Below, in pieces: positions 32,605 to 43,949 of a DNA stretch of 64,000 nt (its first letter is position 1; the number at the start of each line of letters is the position of its first letter). The translations under genes were made by a program, and so were the position numbers. A model generated the notes under the pieces. The model was not told where the DNA came from and ran no database searches. It was given only the letters and a program-made list of their open reading frames with translations. Location: positions 1,178,001 to 1,242,000 of the forward strand of contig JACCLO010000015.1 of NCBI GenBank assembly GCA_029448655.1, written 5' to 3'. The stretch comes from Wolfiporia cocos (Eukaryota; Basidiomycota; Agaricomycetes; Polyporales; Phaeolaceae).

Positions 32605-34998
32605 TGTGGGAGGGAAAAAAGAGCAGGTAGCGAACGTTTGGGTCGTCGAGAGGGAGCGAGAGTGGGGGAAAGATAACGAAACAAGGTTTTGAATGTATAG
32701 TGGCCACTATCTATCTGACTTAAACGAATATTCTTACTCACTCGCTACTCTTACCGTGTGCGCGATAATGTTGCCGAAGTTCGGTTCAGTTCAGGTTCAG
32801 GGGGGTCTGGGGCTGAACCTAGAACTGAACCGACTGCAGGGAGCCTGAACCTGAACCTGAACCTGGACTGAACCTGCTGAACTGGTTCAGCAGGTTCGGT
32901 TCATGGTTCGAACTAGGTTCGAACCACTAAATGACTTGCTTTTCTAAAATGTAAAAATAATGTTGAGTCCACTGGAGTAACCAATATGCTGCAAAATAAA
33001 TGTGCCATAGACATTAGAACCATGTAAGAACACCGAGACGTGACCAAACACGCATCAAAATGACGCAGAATGCACCATGGAAAGCCAGCTGGTAGGCAGA
33101 ATGTCCATCCGAGGTGGTTTAGCTACAGCTCGACCGATCGTGATCAACCTCGATCGTGCTCGCACAGTGAACGTTGAACCTTCGCTGGTTTGCGCACAAT
33201 CTGAAACGTCGCAAAAGCCCTGCGGACACTCTCTGGCTGCTCATCTAGTCAAAGACAGGTACTATCCGACATTTCTCTAGGCTCTCTAGCATAGACAGGT
33301 CTGTCCCAACCTCGACTGCTTTCCTATAGCTTTTTCCATGTCTTGTCTCTCTAACCTCTGTGCACCACCTTAGATCTACGGTCTATCGGTCTCGTAAAAT
33401 AATTTTCTAGTATTCTAGGACAATCCTCACTGTTTCAGGGTTCGTCTCCGACTTGTCTAGCTTGTAGGGTGCATACTCAAATTTTAGGGCACTCAAAATG
33501 TTGTAGAAAACCTTATAGCTCTCTATGTATTTAGGCGATGTGCAGATACAAGAAAATACATTGATTACTGCCAAGACGAAGCTAGACGAAGAGCTGTGCT
33601 CGAGGCGTTCGCTCAGGACTTAGGGAATCAGTTACCAATGTTTTGATTTGATTACTATTATTCCTGATCCATTTAACGTGCCGCCGCCGTTTGAATCGCT
33701 ACAAGCTGCGTGTCTCCTAGGTACATTGCTCGCCATCGACCCCTTAAACACCTCACCTATCGTGGCACATCCTGACCTGCCCAGGAAACCCGAGGGAAAT
33801 ATTTTTCTGACAACACCAAACTTCAAGTTCTGCAGTGCCTCTGTTTGGTGTCTATTGGGCTGCTACATTCCAAATTGGCTCTGAGTCTTCTTTACAGTGG
33901 TAAAACATAACTTATGATGCACAATAGTCACTCAAGGCAGCAGATTTGAGCAGTTCAGTAATCAGAATCCATGAGCAGAATGAGTGTGAATTAGCCTGAG
34001 GCAAAGCTAATAAAAAACCTTATTAGACAGCTCTGTATACAACCTAGGTTCATGGATCTGAAGTGAAACATTGTGAACTACATGTTTTACTTCATCTGAC
34101 AGCAGTGAATGTAGCCCAGTGCCAAAGAAAGCACAGTACTTCCAACATGGGGCTGAGCTCTCACCATATTGGGAGACTGGAGTATATCAGTGCTGATGCT
34201 TGCCATTGTGAAGCCAGTTATCCATAGCTTACTGCAACAATACTATAACAAAGATGACAAGAATATGATTGTAGTTTATACTTATCCACCAACAGTTACC
34301 AGGAATATGTTAATGCTAAGTGGTTCAAGGTTCAGTCCGGTTCGAACCTGGTTCAAGGGTACCCATGGCCCCCCTGAACCAAGAACCGAACCTCGACATC
34401 CTACCCTGGACCGGACCTGGACTGAACCTGAACCTAGGTTCGGTTCCGGCGGTTCAGGTTCTGAACCTTGGTTCTGAACTGAACTTCGGCAACACTAGTG
34501 CGCGACCGCTATGCCGCTGCTTCACACTGATGGGAGAACGGGGAAAAGATGGAGGTTGTTGCAGCTGAGGCTCGAAACTATAAGTACAGAGGAGACGAAA
34601 CATGACGTATGACGCACGAACAAGCCCCACCTGATTACCATATGTAGTAGACATTTTGCCATAAAAGTAAGAACGCTGATGTCTCAAAACCTGTTCTGGG
34701 AGCCATGTCGCTGGCACAGATGCCTTCGCGATGCCATGGACAACGATTGGACACGAGCATTGGCTCAGCAACGAGACAATCAGAATGACCGCATCCTATT
34801 TGCGTACGCAACTCGGCCCCCAACGAGTGTGGGGCATCGGCCGTCCTATGTCCTTGTGCCTACATCTCGCACCTCCCGCTGCCTTCCGGCTATCGTTCCA
34901 ACGCTGGTAGAGTCGGTAGGGATTGAGTTACATTTTACAATCAGAGGAAAAATAAAGGAAATGCATAAACGGTACGAGCGTCAAATTTCTCTTCCACA
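32605..34998 (-). repeat. 5' LTR of the Gypsy element, split by an insertion
   Basis: The halves 32605-32765 and 34506-34998 match the 3' LTR continuously; the break carries GTGCGCGA on both sides. Confidence 0.92.
32766..34497. mobile_element. hAT-like non-autonomous element no. 4 (8-bp TSD)
   Basis: Flanked by exact GTGCGCGA (32758-32765 and 34498-34505); the undisturbed site is present in the 3' LTR. Tips are TAATGTTGCCGAAGTTC and, inverted, TAGTGTTGCCGAAGTTC. Both subterminal zones (32775-32930 and 34318-34490) are packed with GGTTCAG/GAACCTGA units. The 1.4-kb centre shows only short frames. Confidence 0.93.
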
Positions 34999-35470
34999 AC
35001 GGGTGTCTGGACTGCAGCAGGCATGGTTGTTGTCCATCATTGGCTGGGATATGTACACTCTACTGACTCGTTGCATACACGGACCAATATCTAAACCTCA
35101 TCAGCACCATTCACTCTTTGTCAGAAGTCGTGGTCCATCGTCGGGCATGGTACAGATGCAGGCAAGGTGGAAGTCCTAATGGGGTTGAATAGTGCAAACA
35201 AGCAGCGGACAGGGAGCATGGTCAGCTTGGCGGCTCCTGGGGTTCAGCGTGCAACATTGAGGTTGGTCAGGTTGGACACCAGAGGATAAAGGGTGTGTGG
35301 ACGACTAAGAGTCGTCCAGCAGCACGAATGGGCATCCACAGTACTCCTGGTCAAGGGTGGTTCCAGAGAGCAGCCAGTGAAGAGGGAAGCAGAGAGGAGG
35401 AGAGAGAGGAGGGGGGGGGGGCGATGAAAGCAAGGATGAGGGTGACGAAGGGGCAACAAGGGCAACAACG
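34999..35470. other. No gene recognised; G-rich tract
   Basis: Contains the second copy of the dispersed repeat noted at 19545-19670 (35078-35145) and a purine-rich tract with a run of ten G (about 35410-35420). No coding motif. Confidence 0.35.
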
Positions 35471-35950
35471 TGTCACAGATTCTGGGCCATTGCTCAGGAT
35501 CTGCCCTCTCCATGGGTCGAACACAGGAACTGGTGTGTAGCTAGTCATGTGACCTATAGATTAGATAAAGGATTGTCGTAGATAGTAGGTTTACGGCCCG
35601 TCCTCCCCGCCGGTCTGCTCATGTGCTAGGTAGACGATGTTTGTATTGCATGCTATGACGCTTAGGTGCACAACCCCCTTTAGGGCGGGCCCTTCTGCAG
35701 TAGTTCCACAGTCTCTGCCTGTACATATAGTACGTCGAGCTGGGGCTTACTCCCCAGTTCTGTTATTCTCAGTCGCCGCCTCTCAGGGGGCGCTTCCCCT
35801 CTTACTGCTACCACTAGGTGTGCGCTCTAAGTCTTCGGCTCGACCTTCAACAACGTCTTCGACAGGTTGGTCGCCCCTCCTTACATGCGGGCTTGAGGAG
35901 AGATATAGGCTTAGAGGGATAGAAGGCATGTCCTATGTCAGTTTGTGACA
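35471..35950. mobile_element. Solo LTR with TGTCACA/TGTGACA ends
   Basis: Begins TGTCACAGATT and ends TTTGTGACA, a 7-bp perfect terminal inverted repeat. Flanks are CAACG (35466-35470) and CAACA (35951-35955), a duplication with one change. 480 bp, no coding region. Confidence 0.65.
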
Positions 35951-36079
35951 CAACACGTCTATCGTGGGAGGGACAACTGGGCCAAACACGGCAGCAAATT
36001 ACTGTTAATGTGGGGAATGCCTCCATGAGAGGAAATTGTTAGCGTGCCAAATAGCCATCCAATGGAAAGCAGGCGTCAA

Positions 36080-39000
36080 CGAGTCAATGGACAAAGTTCA
36101 GCCCACGAAGCGGAGCACAAATCCAGGGATAGTTAATAGATGACGGAGTTCGTAGTGTCGGGATTCACATACTGAGCAAATACAATGATTGGAAGGGCAA
36201 CGGCGCTGCCAATGGAGTTCAGTCATTGTACTAAACTCGCAGACTTAGATACTGACGCAGGGACGGCGAGGGGTGTAAGTGTTGTCTTCGTAATCATCCA
36301 GGTCAAAGGAAGGTGCGCCGCCTGTCGTTTCCTCGTCAATCAGATTTAATACAGACCACCTATGGCAGCCTACCGTGACAAGGACTGTGAGGCCGAATGG
36401 ATTGGAATGGCATATCAACCAAGTATAACGGGTGTCCTAGTCAGTATCCTGTGTGTTCCCGTCCTTGATTCAAACTCACTACATAAGCATAAATAGCGGC
36501 AAGGACGGTGCCAGCCTATCGCACGTGAGTTGAATGGGTCAAGAATTGAACAATGTCGCTCTCACCAGGCGCAGGTACCCTGCACGCCATGTAGCCCCAG
36601 TATTAGTTTCAAGCACCTAGACGTAAATGCGGCACAATAAGCAATAATTCTCTAAGCAACTCGCTGTTCACACACCTGATCACCATCCACTGGCCGTGCC
36701 ATGACTCGAACCATTTACGCCCTGGAAGAGGTCAATCGACGGCATGACACAAGGAACGCAAATGTGCACACACCTGTGGAGTCTGGGGACATGAACGCTG
36801 GGAGGCTGAGCAGTGCCACTCCGACAGCATTTTTCATGGCGTGCCTCAGATGCGTAGAATGCACTATAGCGCGGTGGGCCGTGGCCAAGCGGATCCGGGC
36901 GCGGAGCATCCACGGCAGGGACCACGCTTCCATGATTACTGCCGACGGGCTTCGCCAACGCGACTCCCCCTTGCGCGGTTCGTGCTCCTTGCTGCTCGAC
37001 AACATCGCATACGTAAGGCCGCTGGGGAGCTTTCCGCCGTACCCGACCTCTGCGAGACCCTCCCTCGCTTCGCTCGATGTGAGATTCACCTCGGAGGGCG
37101 TCGCGCTGCCCACCCACAGCGTACCCTGAGTTTGAGTGACGCGCAGCTGAATGGTGGCGTCTGCGTCATCAGAGATAAACGGCCCTGGGGGAACGCCGAG
37201 CCAGGAGAGGGTGACGCGGGGGTACCACAGGCGCACGTGCGACTCCTCGTACTGGGTATACGTCCGCTCTGCGATTTGCAGCGCGTGGCGCATCTCCTGT
37301 GCCATCTTGGAGATACTTGTATCAGCCACGCGGAAGTACACACGATGGGTATCGATTGCGTACCTGTAGCAGTGCAATCATGACAAGGCTGCCGTCAAGC
37401 ACCTGCTTGGGCACAGCAGCATGTCGTCCCAGCTCACGCTGCTCCAGATCCATCTCGTCGAATATACGACCGAGCTGCTCGCGCGCCTCATTTCGCGACC
37501 TGATCAGCGTCTGCTCAGCCACGCGTAGCGCATACTTGACCGACCCCGACTTCGAGTACGCCCCGCCATGCGCCGACCTGTACGCCGTGCCCTTGTCCTG
37601 GTCGAATGTCACGACGATCAGCAGCTCTACCGCCCTCATCGCGGCAATGATCGAGTGCCCCAGCGAGAGCATCGGTGCCTCGATCGCGGAGACGAACCTG
37701 GCGTGTGAGGGCAACACAGGGGATATGTTGCGGCGGGAGGACCTGCGGGAGAACGAGGGCCTGCGGGACGGTGCACGGCTGGAATAGGGAGAGGTGGCGC
37801 GTTTGATTGGCGGGGGCCTCGGAACGAGAGAGGACATCCCCCATGCAATCTCGCGACGCAGATGTTCGACAATACCGATTAGCGGACGGATGGACTTCAC
37901 TGCGTAAGATCAGAGCAGATTCAGGTCGTCAAGGATGCACAGGCTGCTCACAGCTTAGCCGTCCCACCCTCAGCTCGAAAGCTGCTTGAGAGTACGTCTC
38001 ATTGAGGTTCACTGACCGCTGAAACAACTGATTTCGTAGCTGTACAAATTCCGCAGAAGTCGCAGATGTCTTATGCTTCTCCGAGAGACAGTTGAGACTG
38101 ACGGTCAGACAGCGTTGCAGCAAAGCGAACGACGTAGCCATGTCTTGTTCGAAGCTGGACGAAGACCAGCGGAATAGAGCCATAACGATGAGCAACGAGA
38201 GTAGGCTAAGAGAAGCGGGTGCCAACGTCGCATAGAGGAATGCTCCGGAGTCGGCCAAGACCATCTGCGAGCGAGTCAGTTATAGCTCCTATGGGTCACA
38301 GAAGCTCTAGCATACTCCTGCGAGCAGCGGCGTTTTATCACATGCGGTGTGCAGACTTTACAGTATGTACAAACGAATCTCAGCAGGAAGCATGATGCGT
38401 CGGAGGGTGCCAAGTGCAGTCTCCGACTTTGGCTTCGTACACAGATGGAGAATGATCTGTGCACGATGCTACTAATATTCTACACATAATTTGGGGTTAG
38501 GGAAAGTGAACTCACGGATTTGTCTCCTATGTTAATAGTAAGGAGCCAGATGGACACGAATAGAGATATACGCATCGAGAGCGTAAGACGTACAAGCCGG
38601 CTCTTGATCAGTCCAGCTATACATTTCAATGAGCATCCAGATGTAACTGTCGAATTCACGCAGATCGCTGTTGTCAAATTGAGATGACCTACCAAAGAAG
38701 CTGATGATCACCAGAAAACAGGCGCACGTTGCCCGAGACCTCGCGGAGTTTTCTGGCATAAGAGAAGCAATATACTTCGCTAGTGTCGAGAATCCGATAG
38801 CAACGAGCGCTCCCATGATATTCAAGACGGTCAGCTCAAGCTGCTGCGCTAGATTTGACACAAGCAACAAACTAGCACTCAACCGGGGGAAGGGGGCTCG
38901 CTCAAAGGCGCCTTCCTGGTCCTGGGAACACTAGCCGTCAAAGGCCAAGACAAGTCTGAGGTTTACGCTCAAGACTGCCTGGCATATATACTCCTAACGT

Positions 39001-40210
39001 ATTTGTACATATTTGTGTACGGCGGCTCAGAGGCCTCTACGTACTGGTATCTAACTGGCTATGAGCTACGGGCCGGTAATGGCATCGGAGCGCTGGGGTA
39101 TGCGAGGATGTCCATGGCGACGTAGCGTATAAGGGGCGGATCAGTAGGGTAGCCAATCTGTCGGGTTCAATCGGTGGTTCTCGTCGATCGTAGGTGCGCC
39201 GGTAATGGCGGGGTTCTAAGTCTGTGATCGGGCGCGGTCTGCCGCGATCGGGGTTGGCCAGTACGGGCCGGGTATAGTGTAGGTTGATCGAGCGTGATCG
39301 GCTGCGATCGGGGTGTAGCGCTCTGTGACTGGTAGGGTTCTCAGTCGTGCAGAGCCGCGGGTTATTATCCCTGCCTGTTGTACTTATAGGTCAGGGTGCG
39401 TAAGGGGTATAGTATAATGTCTATGCCAGTAATGGCGAGTGTCCGTGCGGTAGGGACGCGAGGTGTTAGGTTTTAGTGTTCTGGGTCACATGCGAGTATA
39501 GACCGTGCCCCTAGTCGACGTATAGCGTGTGCGGTGGCGGTTTAGCCTGGTCTGTGTAAGGCGTGCCGTCGTGCTATCGTAGTCAGTTGGTCTCTAGGGG
39601 TCGGCTCGTGACTCCGGGGTTTAGGGACTAGGCAGCGTATGTCTCGCTGCCGGGACTTGGACTGAGTTTAGGGTTGGACTGCTGGTGGCCTGCTAGTGCC
39701 CATAGTGTTCTGTATAGCGGAGGGTTTCTACTAGCGTTGCCGTGGGGTTCCAGCTGGGCTCGGATAGAGTGCTGTAGCGTGCGTACGGCGTGAGTGGGGT
39801 GCCAAGCTAGCGTATTCTACTAGGCTTTGAAATTGGCTTGTGACAAGATTTTCCTGGACACAGAAGACCAGAGCCTCAAATAGTAGTACAGGAAATGCAT
39901 AGCTGCCTCCAAGCTTAGAGACAGGGTGCATAACGATAGCCAAGCAGCAGAGGAAAGTGGAGAGTAGCCTGGCGAGAGGGCGTCGTTCGAAATAGTGACT
40001 ACCGACGCGCAGAATATTATTCTGCGCGTCGGTAGAGCGGACGCAAGACATGACTTCAGCATTACCGAGATAGACATGAGGGGTATAATGCGCCGGCCAG
40101 TGTGTGTCGGCACAATTGCATGGTCTTTCCAGAGTGGAGGAGGTAAGAACTGCTCGTCAAGACATTTAACAGTGGAGTTGTAGAGCGGCAACATCCGGCA
40201 TAGTGTCACG
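36080..40210 (-). pseudogene. FUSC/DUF2421-type membrane transporter gene, interrupted
   Basis: Minus-strand exons follow the layout of large fungal FUSC-superfamily (aromatic-acid-exporter-like, DUF2421) proteins. Order: LARLLSTFLCCLAIVMHPVS and FPVLLFEALVFCVQENLA; QQLELTVLNIMGALVAIGFS; AGLIKSRLVRLTLSMRISLF; FLYATLAPASLSLLSLLIVM; a charged cytosolic domain (36900-38200); AMKNAVGVALLSLPAFMSPD; intron; GRKWFESWHGQWM; VLETNTGATWRAGYLR; LAGTVLAAIYAYV; NPFGLTVLVTVG; SIGSAVALPIIVFAQYVNP near 36180. Two groups of membrane segments flank the soluble middle, as expected. A solo LTR (38856-39845) cuts the exon between ENL and AQQ. Without it the codons join in frame, so the gene was intact before insertion. 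The substrate is unknown. End points are approximate. Confidence 0.7.
38856..39845. mobile_element. Solo LTR, family A copy 2
   Basis: TGACACAAGC to GGCTTGTGACA, flanked by exact AGATT (38851-38855 and 39846-39850). 990 bp; aligns with 5458-6514 over most of its length. Three or more GCC(A/G)GTAATGGC motifs (about 39072, 39190, 39425). Interrupts the FUSC-type gene. Confidence 0.92.
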
Positions 40211-41815
40211 GCAAGCTATTCTTGCATGGGCGCTTACACGAGCCGACAGGTTCTCCCGCCCCGACTTTCTCGGAAAACCAAAGGTACTGCATATCGTACG
40301 TTGTTCAATGTTACATAGTCAACACTTCACTTTCCGCACAATGTTCCTATTCGTGCACGCATATGCAGGAGGATGACTTGGATCGTCTGGAGATTTCGTG
40401 AAAACTCGGGTGCCCTCAGAGTCAAAGTCGTCAAAATCAACCACAATATATCAACGTTTCATGGACGACATCCGTAGGCGGCTGATAAGGTGAATCATCG
40501 AACCGCTCAGCGCCCCTGTATCAGCAGCCGGCGCTACGATATCCGCCTTCGCTCTTCGTCCGCGGAAATTAGAGGTACCACTGCCCACGAGCGTGGTGAT
40601 GGGCGCACACCAACCCTTCCTGGTGGCTGTGCATTTTCATGTTTGATTCGAGTGAAGTGCTTGGATTAGACCTGTCACCGAAGGAATAATATCATGTACG
40701 ACCCGCCACAAGGCGCGCCTTGCCGATATCGAATGCTGCGATGCCAGTCAAGACATTCCAGTCACCTGGAAAGCGGCCTGAAGGGAACCTATGCTGAGAA
40801 CCGACGTAGCCTGCCTGATACGAAAGGCATGGCTGCGCCGGCGAACAAACCGAATATGATGCGACTCGGGTCTGCTATCGCCGCAGACTCCTTGTCCTGG
40901 ACGGAACGCATCGGAATGAGGAGGTGTCCGGTCGCATGTCAAAGACGTGAGAACAACGAAACCCCACCGTGAAACCAACATTGAAAATGAGAGTCCGTAC
41001 CTTACACTACGAGTCACTGTGGTCTCGTTGGGGATGGTATCCACCATTGGTCATGAGCTCTGTTGCTTAGATCTTCAACTGTCGTACGGCAGATATATTA
41101 TTCTACCAGGTGGGACGAGAAGATTCAACTTGCCATTGCACAGGATCAAGCTCGAGAGTTACCACCGCCAGAATCGGTGCGCATGGGAACCAAACGTTGG
41201 ACTTGTCCTATCCAGTACTTAACCGGTCTTTTCTCTCGTTAGATCTCCTGGAGGAGCGTCTGTGGAACCATATCTTCTCATGTATACCGCTTACACTAGT
41301 GGGGCGAATGCGAGGTGTCGTGGATGCATTTAAATTGCAGTGCACAGTCAAACAGCATCGGTATCAGTAGTAGCGAGCATGCACCCCTGCTATTTGTTCG
41401 AGCAGCATGCAGAGCGCAACAGTCAAACATAGCACGGAGAACTGTGAGCAATTCAGGTCGGTTAGATGACTGCATTGTACCACCTATGAGCATTGTCTCA
41501 TAATTTCTCTATTCATTCGAGACTCTCGGCAATCGACCTTGCAGCCAATAGCTGATGAGAAAAAAACCTCGCGCAAACACAAGGAATGTGAAAAGCGTTG
41601 ATACAGTGTTACGAAGATCTGACGAAAGGCAAACAGATCCAGTCAATCATGCTAAACCCGACAATTGGACACTTCCACATACCAGAATAAAGACTGACTA
41701 TATGATACACGCGGAGTACAGCAATACAGAGACATAAGATACAGTACCATAGAAGGCGGTTAATACCTGGGGTCACACAAGACAGAAGATGGAGTGATGT
41801 GGCCTTCGTCCCGAA
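40211..41815. other. No gene recognised
   Basis: Short frames on both strands. Separates the 5' end of the transporter gene from the 3' end of NUF2. It may hold the transporter's promoter and first exon, but no element was identified. Confidence 0.35.
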
Positions 41816-43658
41816 TCACGTACTGGTCACTTGCATGCCAAGTTTCTCCGCCAACGTTTCCATATACACCTCTGTGACGACGTGAGTCTCTTTCCATCAG
41901 TCGTCTCAATATATTGAGAGGCTCACCCGTCTCATGCCTTAGCCGCCAATACTCCGTCAACAGCTCATCGAGCTCCGCCTGGCTCTGCTTCATATGCTCG
42001 GCCATCTACACCACACGGTCAGGTTCACGCCAACATCGCTAAGGGGCAAGCGAAGTTTTACCTTGCGCTCAACCTCGTCCGCCTCCCTCCGCAGCTCCTC
42101 CACCTGTTTATCGTTTTCGCGGCGCTCAACCGCCATCTCCTCGTACTCGCGTTGCAGCCGCTCGAGCGCCTGCTGGCTCGCAAGCCGCTTGTCCTCCGCA
42201 TGCCGCTGCGCACTGTCGAGCTTCTCCTGCGCATTCGACAGTTGCTTGAACACGCGCTGTGTGTCCATGCCCATCAGAATCCGTGCTCAAGCAAGGATGT
42301 CAGGATACATGGACGATGACGAACCTCGCGCTTCAGCAGCAGTTCCGTCCGCTCGCTCTTCGTCAGGTCGAGGTGATCGCGGATGTCGGCGAGCTCCTTT
42401 TGCGCGGCGTCCAGTGTCTGCATCTCCTTCTCGTACGTCTGCAGTTGTTCGACGCACCAGCGCACGTCCTTCTCGATGTTGAGCAGCGCAGCGATCTTTG
42501 TCTGCAAGTCGCGGATCTTGGCTTCGTTCGTCGCGAGCGTCCTCTTGTCCTCTGCTGCCGTAGCGGACATCGTGACGATGTTGCGCCGGATGCGATCAGG
42601 CGACTGGACGACCCGCGAGCGCGTGCGGCCAATTTGCTCGGTGATCAGCAGGGTCTCTCTGTTCACACCTTCCTGCATCAATTCAACTTGTCAATCAAGA
42701 CAAGGAAGCGGCATCAGTGCGATATTCATGCCTTGCTCTGGAGAACGGCCTCTATCTCCTGCTTGAGTGCTTCTCGGTCCCTGAGAAAAACGAGTTGTGT
42801 CTCCTTGTACTTTACGAGCTGTTCCGTCATTGCAGTGTTCTCATGGCGCAGCGCCTCGCACTTCGGCTCGTCCTCCTCACGCTTGACTCTATATATCGTC
42901 AGGCCACAGCTGGATCCTCAATTTTAAAAGCCCATACTTGATATAGGCGATCTTCCTATGTGCGTCGGTCAGTTGCTGCGCAACGCTGTCGCGCTCTTCG
43001 ACCATTCCGGCGGACCGCTCGCGCAGATCAGTGATGAATGACTCGCACTGTTCCGAGAACTTGACGAAGTTGATGAAAGCGGAAAATATAGCTCGTGTGC
43101 GCTCTGGTTCGGGGCTGTCTAGGTCCTTGGCGCAGAAGCCATGGAACTTGGCTGCGGTCGCGAAGCGTTGTCTGGGGTTGGTAAGTTCATGTACATACAT
43201 ATTGATGTGTAGAGAACGCACAAGTGATAGAGGAGGAAGTGATGCGTTAGCGCTTGTCTGTATATGTCCTATCCGTGCACGTTCAGTATTCTTCTTTCCT
43301 CGTTGAGATACCAGACAGTATGAATATACGGTCTACAGGTAGAGCGTATGGCAGCACACAGCAATCTCGCACGCAAGAAGTAAGGATAAACGTCCCCATA
43401 AAGCGAGCATGGAGAGAATATCGTTATGGGTAGGAAACTCACTGGGTTCCTGACCCTGGCCAAGGCTGCCTCGACAGGTCCCTGTATTGACTCGACGGTA
43501 ATACCCGTGACTTGTTTCAAGCACGCGCTATATATTCCGAGGACGAAATCTGGTGTCGGCCGTGCGACCTCCTCATGGCTAACCATGTATCCCCAGCCGG
43601 TGAACGCGTCTACGATCTCTGGGACAGACATAGACGGGAACCAGAATTGCCCCGACAT
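41816..43658 (-). CDS. NUF2: Kinetochore protein Nuf2 (Ndc80 complex)
   Basis: Nuf2 pairs with Ndc80 and binds microtubules at the kinetochore through a calponin-homology head and a long coiled coil. Exon 1 (43443-43658, 72 codons) reads FWFPSMSVPEIVDAFTGWGY and PTPDFVLGIYSACLKQVTGI, the diagnostic Nuf2 head. After an intron region come DLDSPEPERTRAIFSAFINF and VKFSEQCESFITDLR, then coiled coil (KREEDEPKCEALRHENTAMT, and RSRVVQSPDRIRRNIVTMSA, a conserved 'QSPERI' block), and QSQAELDELLTEYWRLRHET. A 55-nt intron (41872-41926) leads to the C-terminus EVYMETLAEKLGMQVTST and TGA at 41816-41818. The head's second half (43220-43442) is hard to splice by eye, so one or two exons are uncertain. It looks otherwise intact and is the best host gene in the window. 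Confidence 0.85.
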
Positions 43659-43949
43659 TGCGACACGTCGGCCTCTGCGACTCTACCAGTGAGATTTAGA
43701 GGACAGCCACAGAGGTTATAGAGCGCAGACGAGTGCAAGCTGCCCTGAGATTCAGAACAATCGTCGCTGTTACGGCCGCAAGGCGTTACGACGCGTCGGT
43801 GTGACGCGTTTGATCGCGTATCATGATCCTACAGCCGGCATGCTCCCTTCCACATCGCTCCATTTCAGTCTGTCTTCTGTCTCCTCTAGGCTCTCCGCAC
43901 GCTGTAACACCGGACTTACCAGATTGATACAACTTGATGTCTTGGCAAT
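43659..43949. promoter_or_regulatory. Divergent intergenic interval NUF2 / RecQ
   Basis: 291 bp between the two start codons, the only place where a shared bidirectional promoter could lie. Pyrimidine-rich with 'tctgtcttctgtctcctcta' upstream of the RecQ start. No TATA box seen. Confidence 0.4.

Larger units (their letters stand above)
24900..34998 (-). mobile_element. Ty3/Gypsy LTR retrotransposon, degenerate
   Basis: LTRs at 24900-25552 (3') and 32605-34998 (5', enlarged by an insertion) begin TGTGGAAGAG and end CCTCCCACA on the coding strand. Between them lie gag (zinc knuckle), aspartic protease, RT, RNase H and integrase in that order, which is the Ty3/Gypsy order. The coding frame has in-frame TGA stops and one -1 frame change. 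No convincing target duplication: the flanks are CATGG and ACGGG. Without the nested element it is about 8.4 kb. Confidence 0.93.

Noticed and set aside
32780..32930. GGTTCGAACC-like blocks as tRNA T-arms
   Set aside because: They belong to a dense GGTTCAG subterminal array; no anticodon arm or acceptor stem could be paired around them.
24895..35003. Target duplication of the Gypsy element
   Set aside because: Flanks CATGG and ACGGG do not match; I did not force a duplication. Recombination or decay may have removed it.
35400..35425. G-run as a functional quadruplex or polypurine tract
   Set aside because: A single G10 run in a purine-rich tract, with no LTR beginning directly after it.
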